Below, in pieces: positions 61,431 to 64,000 of a stretch of DNA of 64,000 bases; position 1 is the first letter of the stretch; each line of letters opens with the position of its first letter. This DNA comes from Eublepharis macularius. Lineage: Eukaryota; Chordata; Lepidosauria; Squamata; Eublepharidae. Below the pieces are notes generated by a model. It saw only the letters and a list, made by a program, of their open reading frames with translations, was not told where the DNA came from and ran no database searches. The stretch spans positions 63,565,766 through 63,629,765 of the forward strand of contig NC_072801.1 of NCBI RefSeq assembly GCF_028583425.1. The letters are read 5' to 3'. A program made the translations under genes and the position numbers.

Positions 61431-62684
61431 GCAATAAAGCACTAAGTCAGGAGTAAACTGTCACTGAAAAGAAATTCAGAGATATCTTGGGGATCCTAAT
61501 GGTAAAGTATGTGTCTACTTCTTCTTCTGGTCTCCTTATCCCCATACCATCTGTCAAAGCAACCGTTTATTGATCTCAGATGAGGGATGCATATATAAAA
61601 GCTTGAGTTTCTTTAAGGGCAAAATAATTTTGGCAGAAACAAAGAGTTCTGTACCCAGGAGTTCTAAAAACAACCTCTGGGTAGCAAAAGCCAGAGTAAA
61701 ACATAAGGTACACACAGCTGGCTGACAAGTTTCCTGGGGGTACTGCTGAGTTCAAGGGTGTGTGTTTACGAAAATGGTTATGCGCTAGATAGGGATAAAG
61801 AAGAATGGCTGGGATTCTGCCCCTCCTGTACACTCTGTACAAGCTCAGAGACACTCTCCTCTTTCCCATCAACATTTCTGTGACCTTCTTTCTCTCCGTT
61901 GTTTTTATCCCACCCTTCCTCCAAGCAAATCTGGCGAGTGCCCAGATTCCTTCTGCCGGTCATATCATGATATTGAGCTAGTGGCCCAAAGGTTTGATGT
62001 GGTTCAGGTGCAATGGTGAATAAAAATCTCCACTTGTGCCCACCCCTGGGTGGAACAGAACAGTGGCCATTGGATGAAAAGGAAGTTCTTGAGAGATGGA
62101 AGTTAAGCATAAAGCAGAGGAAGTTCAGAAAACGGAAGTTCAAAAAAGGCTGAGAAACTATGATGTAGCCGTGTCCTCTCTTCTAGGAGTAACAGCAGAT
62201 TTAAAAGATAGTAGGGGATCCATATGTAACAACTTAAAAAGGCCTGTCTGCCAGGACCTTAGTTTGCCTAGTCAGTTCTTTTGGAGGAGCCAGAGAACAC
62301 AATCTTCTCCTGGCCTTTGAGGTTAGGAATTGCTCAGTTTCCCACAGTTTTCCAATTTCAGTGTTCAAGCTGTCTTAATTGTATGCTTTCACTCTGTAGT
62401 TTAACACTCTTTAAAACACTTTTTTAAAAAATTGCTATTGAATGCAAACCTTGAGAGCCTGCAGAGTTATATTTGAGCCAGAGCTTGTTTTGAAAATGAA
62501 AAATCAACATAGAAGGGAATACCTTGGAGCATGTGCACAGTACCTTTTTCTCACAAGAATCTTCTAGAATATACTATCAGTTCGAAAATTTTTCATTAAA
62601 GCCCACATTTTGTTTTCTCAGAATACAGTCAAGTGAAACGAGAGCCCTATTTATTTTCTCATAAGAGAGGATGTTGGGATGGGA

Positions 62685-63110
62685 GCCTCCTAATGCCAAG
62701 TCAGACCACTTGACAAATTGGCTCAGTATTGTCTACTCTGAGTAGCAATAGATCTGTTCCAGGGTCTTGGCCAGAGAAGGTTCTTTCCTAACACCTGCTG
62801 GCTGATGAGAGCGGAACTACAAGTGACAAAAGGCACAGGTTGGACACTTGTCAGCTTCCCTCAAGTTTTGATGGGAAATGTAGGCATCCTAGTCTTGCAG
62901 CTTGGCTCTCTGTCTGCTGTCCAATGGACTTTTCAACTGTCACTTGTCCAACATTCCGCCAAGCTGCCTACATTTCCCATCAAAACTTGAGGGAAGCTGA
63001 CAAGTGTCCAATCTGTGCCTTTTGTCACTTGTAGTTCCTCTCTGAGATGCCAAAGAGTATTTCTGGCACTTTCTCCATGGAGAGTATGAACTCTACCACT
63101 GAATCTTGTG
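62685..63110 (-). repeat. tRNA-derived SINE split by a foldback element
   Basis: Part one (62685-62810) has GTCAGACCACTTGACAAATT and TTGGCCAGAGAAGGTTCTTT. Part two (63039-63110) has CTGAGATGCCAAAGAGTATT and CTCTACCACTGAATC. Together they follow the GTGGCTCAGTGG-type SINE in reverse orientation. Confidence 0.7.
62813..63038. repeat. Long foldback element, family D
   Basis: 73-base arms (62813-62885 and 62966-63038) are nearly perfect complements, with ends GGAACTACAAGTGACAAAAG. An 80-base spacer contains a second inner inverted repeat (GCAGCTTGGC and GCCAAGCTGC). It has the layout of a non-autonomous DNA transposon. Confidence 0.9.
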
Positions 63111-64000
63111 TCTTAATTCTCAGTGTAGGTAATCAGGTTGCAGTGGCTTTGTAGTGAAAGGCACTCTGTACATGTTCAAAGGTACTTAAAATTATTCCAG
63201 ATCTGGGTCACCAAGATCTTAGTCTGATGTTCTAATTGCTACACACTGTCTCACCACTTCACCTTCATCAGAGTTTGCACAGTAGTTTGCAGCCAAATTT
63301 TAAAATATTATCATGCCCATTTTGCATCATCACAACAATCCTGTGAGACAATCTACATGATAAAACAAAGTAGAGATTTAGCGCCTGGGGACTAGGGAGA
63401 TGAATGCTGAAAAGCAATTCCTATCACTAGCACAATTTTAGCCAGGCATTCTCCAAAGGCATTATTAGGGACTAAATAAAAGATAGTTCCAGAAAAGTTG
63501 GGCTCTCCAAGAAAGATAGGGAGAATTCCTTTCCTCTCCCAGAGAGATCCGGGGCTTTCCTTTCCTCTAGAGGGAAGCAAAGGACACACGTTTGGCACAG
63601 ACTGCGCAGCGTGTGGCACACGGCAAGTTTCCTGCCCTGCGGCAGGGAGATGTAGGCGGTAGCACAGCAGCTCAGCCTTTGGGTAGGTCATGCAAAGCAA
63701 AATAACACAGCTGGGGTGGTTCAGGCATCAGTATTTTTACTGACAGCAGATGGCGGAGGGCACAAGCTAGTGGCGAAGAGTAGGAGTGAGAAGAGACGGA
63801 TACCTTTGCTGAGTGATTTTCCTTCCCTTCGAGGTTTCCAGTTCTGTACAAGTGCCTCAGCAGGACTGTGCAGTATTTCCTGACTGCCCAAATGTAGAAA
63901 GCAATTCAGAATTTAGCCCGTGGCACAAAATGATTTAATTTTTGTATTGTGCAGAACAAATTTCTAGCTCTTAAGAATGCAAAGGTAGGTCTTAACATGT
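63111..64000. other. Right-edge noncoding stretch
   Basis: No exon or repeat can be supported. If human order holds, TLCD3B should lie beyond this edge; I found no TLC-domain sequence in the window. Confidence 0.3.

Overview
The window is vertebrate nuclear DNA. It has multi-exon genes with GT-AG introns, CpG-rich promoters and dense SINE and miniature-transposon content. The repeats include a 5S-rRNA-derived SINE, several tRNA-derived SINEs and an abundant short element that starts or ends with GGTTGCCA. This mix, together with the gene order, points to a squamate reptile (lizard or gecko type). That assignment is inference from repeat style and is not proved.

Four protein-coding genes can be read through with confidence. 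At 6526-7167 (+) is an intronless coding region for a DUSP14/18/21-type dual-specificity phosphatase. It has a probable 5' noncoding exon near 2.9-3.25 kb and a long first intron. HIRIP3 lies on the minus strand (seven coding exons, 21751 down to 11952, 589 aa). INO80E starts head-to-head with it on the plus strand (seven coding exons, 22847-29624, 246 aa). DOC2A converges on INO80E from the minus strand (ten coding exons, 47281 down to 32244, 386 aa). I assembled each spliced reading frame exon by exon; every intron obeys GT-AG and the frame closes. HIRIP3-INO80E-DOC2A is the conserved order of human 16p11.2, so this is the orthologous block. The phosphatase has no counterpart in the human block that I know of.

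The gap between the HIRIP3 and INO80E start codons is 1.1 kb. It looks like an ancestral bidirectional promoter: three ZNF143/SBS-like motifs sit near HIRIP3 and three near INO80E, and three transposon copies (one nested in another) lie between them. From 49.4 kb to the right edge I see no coding exon. That stretch holds a possible DOC2A 5' exon and CpG-rich promoter near 51.1-51.3 kb, several stretches resembling conserved noncoding DNA, and many repeats. The repeats include two related foldback elements, a third long foldback, a 327-bp compound tetranucleotide array and a 57-bp local duplication.

Working relationships: HIRIP3 (histone chaperone partner of HIRA) and INO80E (INO80 remodeler subunit) are both chromatin factors sharing a promoter region. 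DOC2A is a neuronal calcium sensor for vesicle release. The phosphatase probably acts on MAP-kinase pathways. I saw no convincing endogenous retrovirus, CRISPR array, tRNA gene or rRNA gene.
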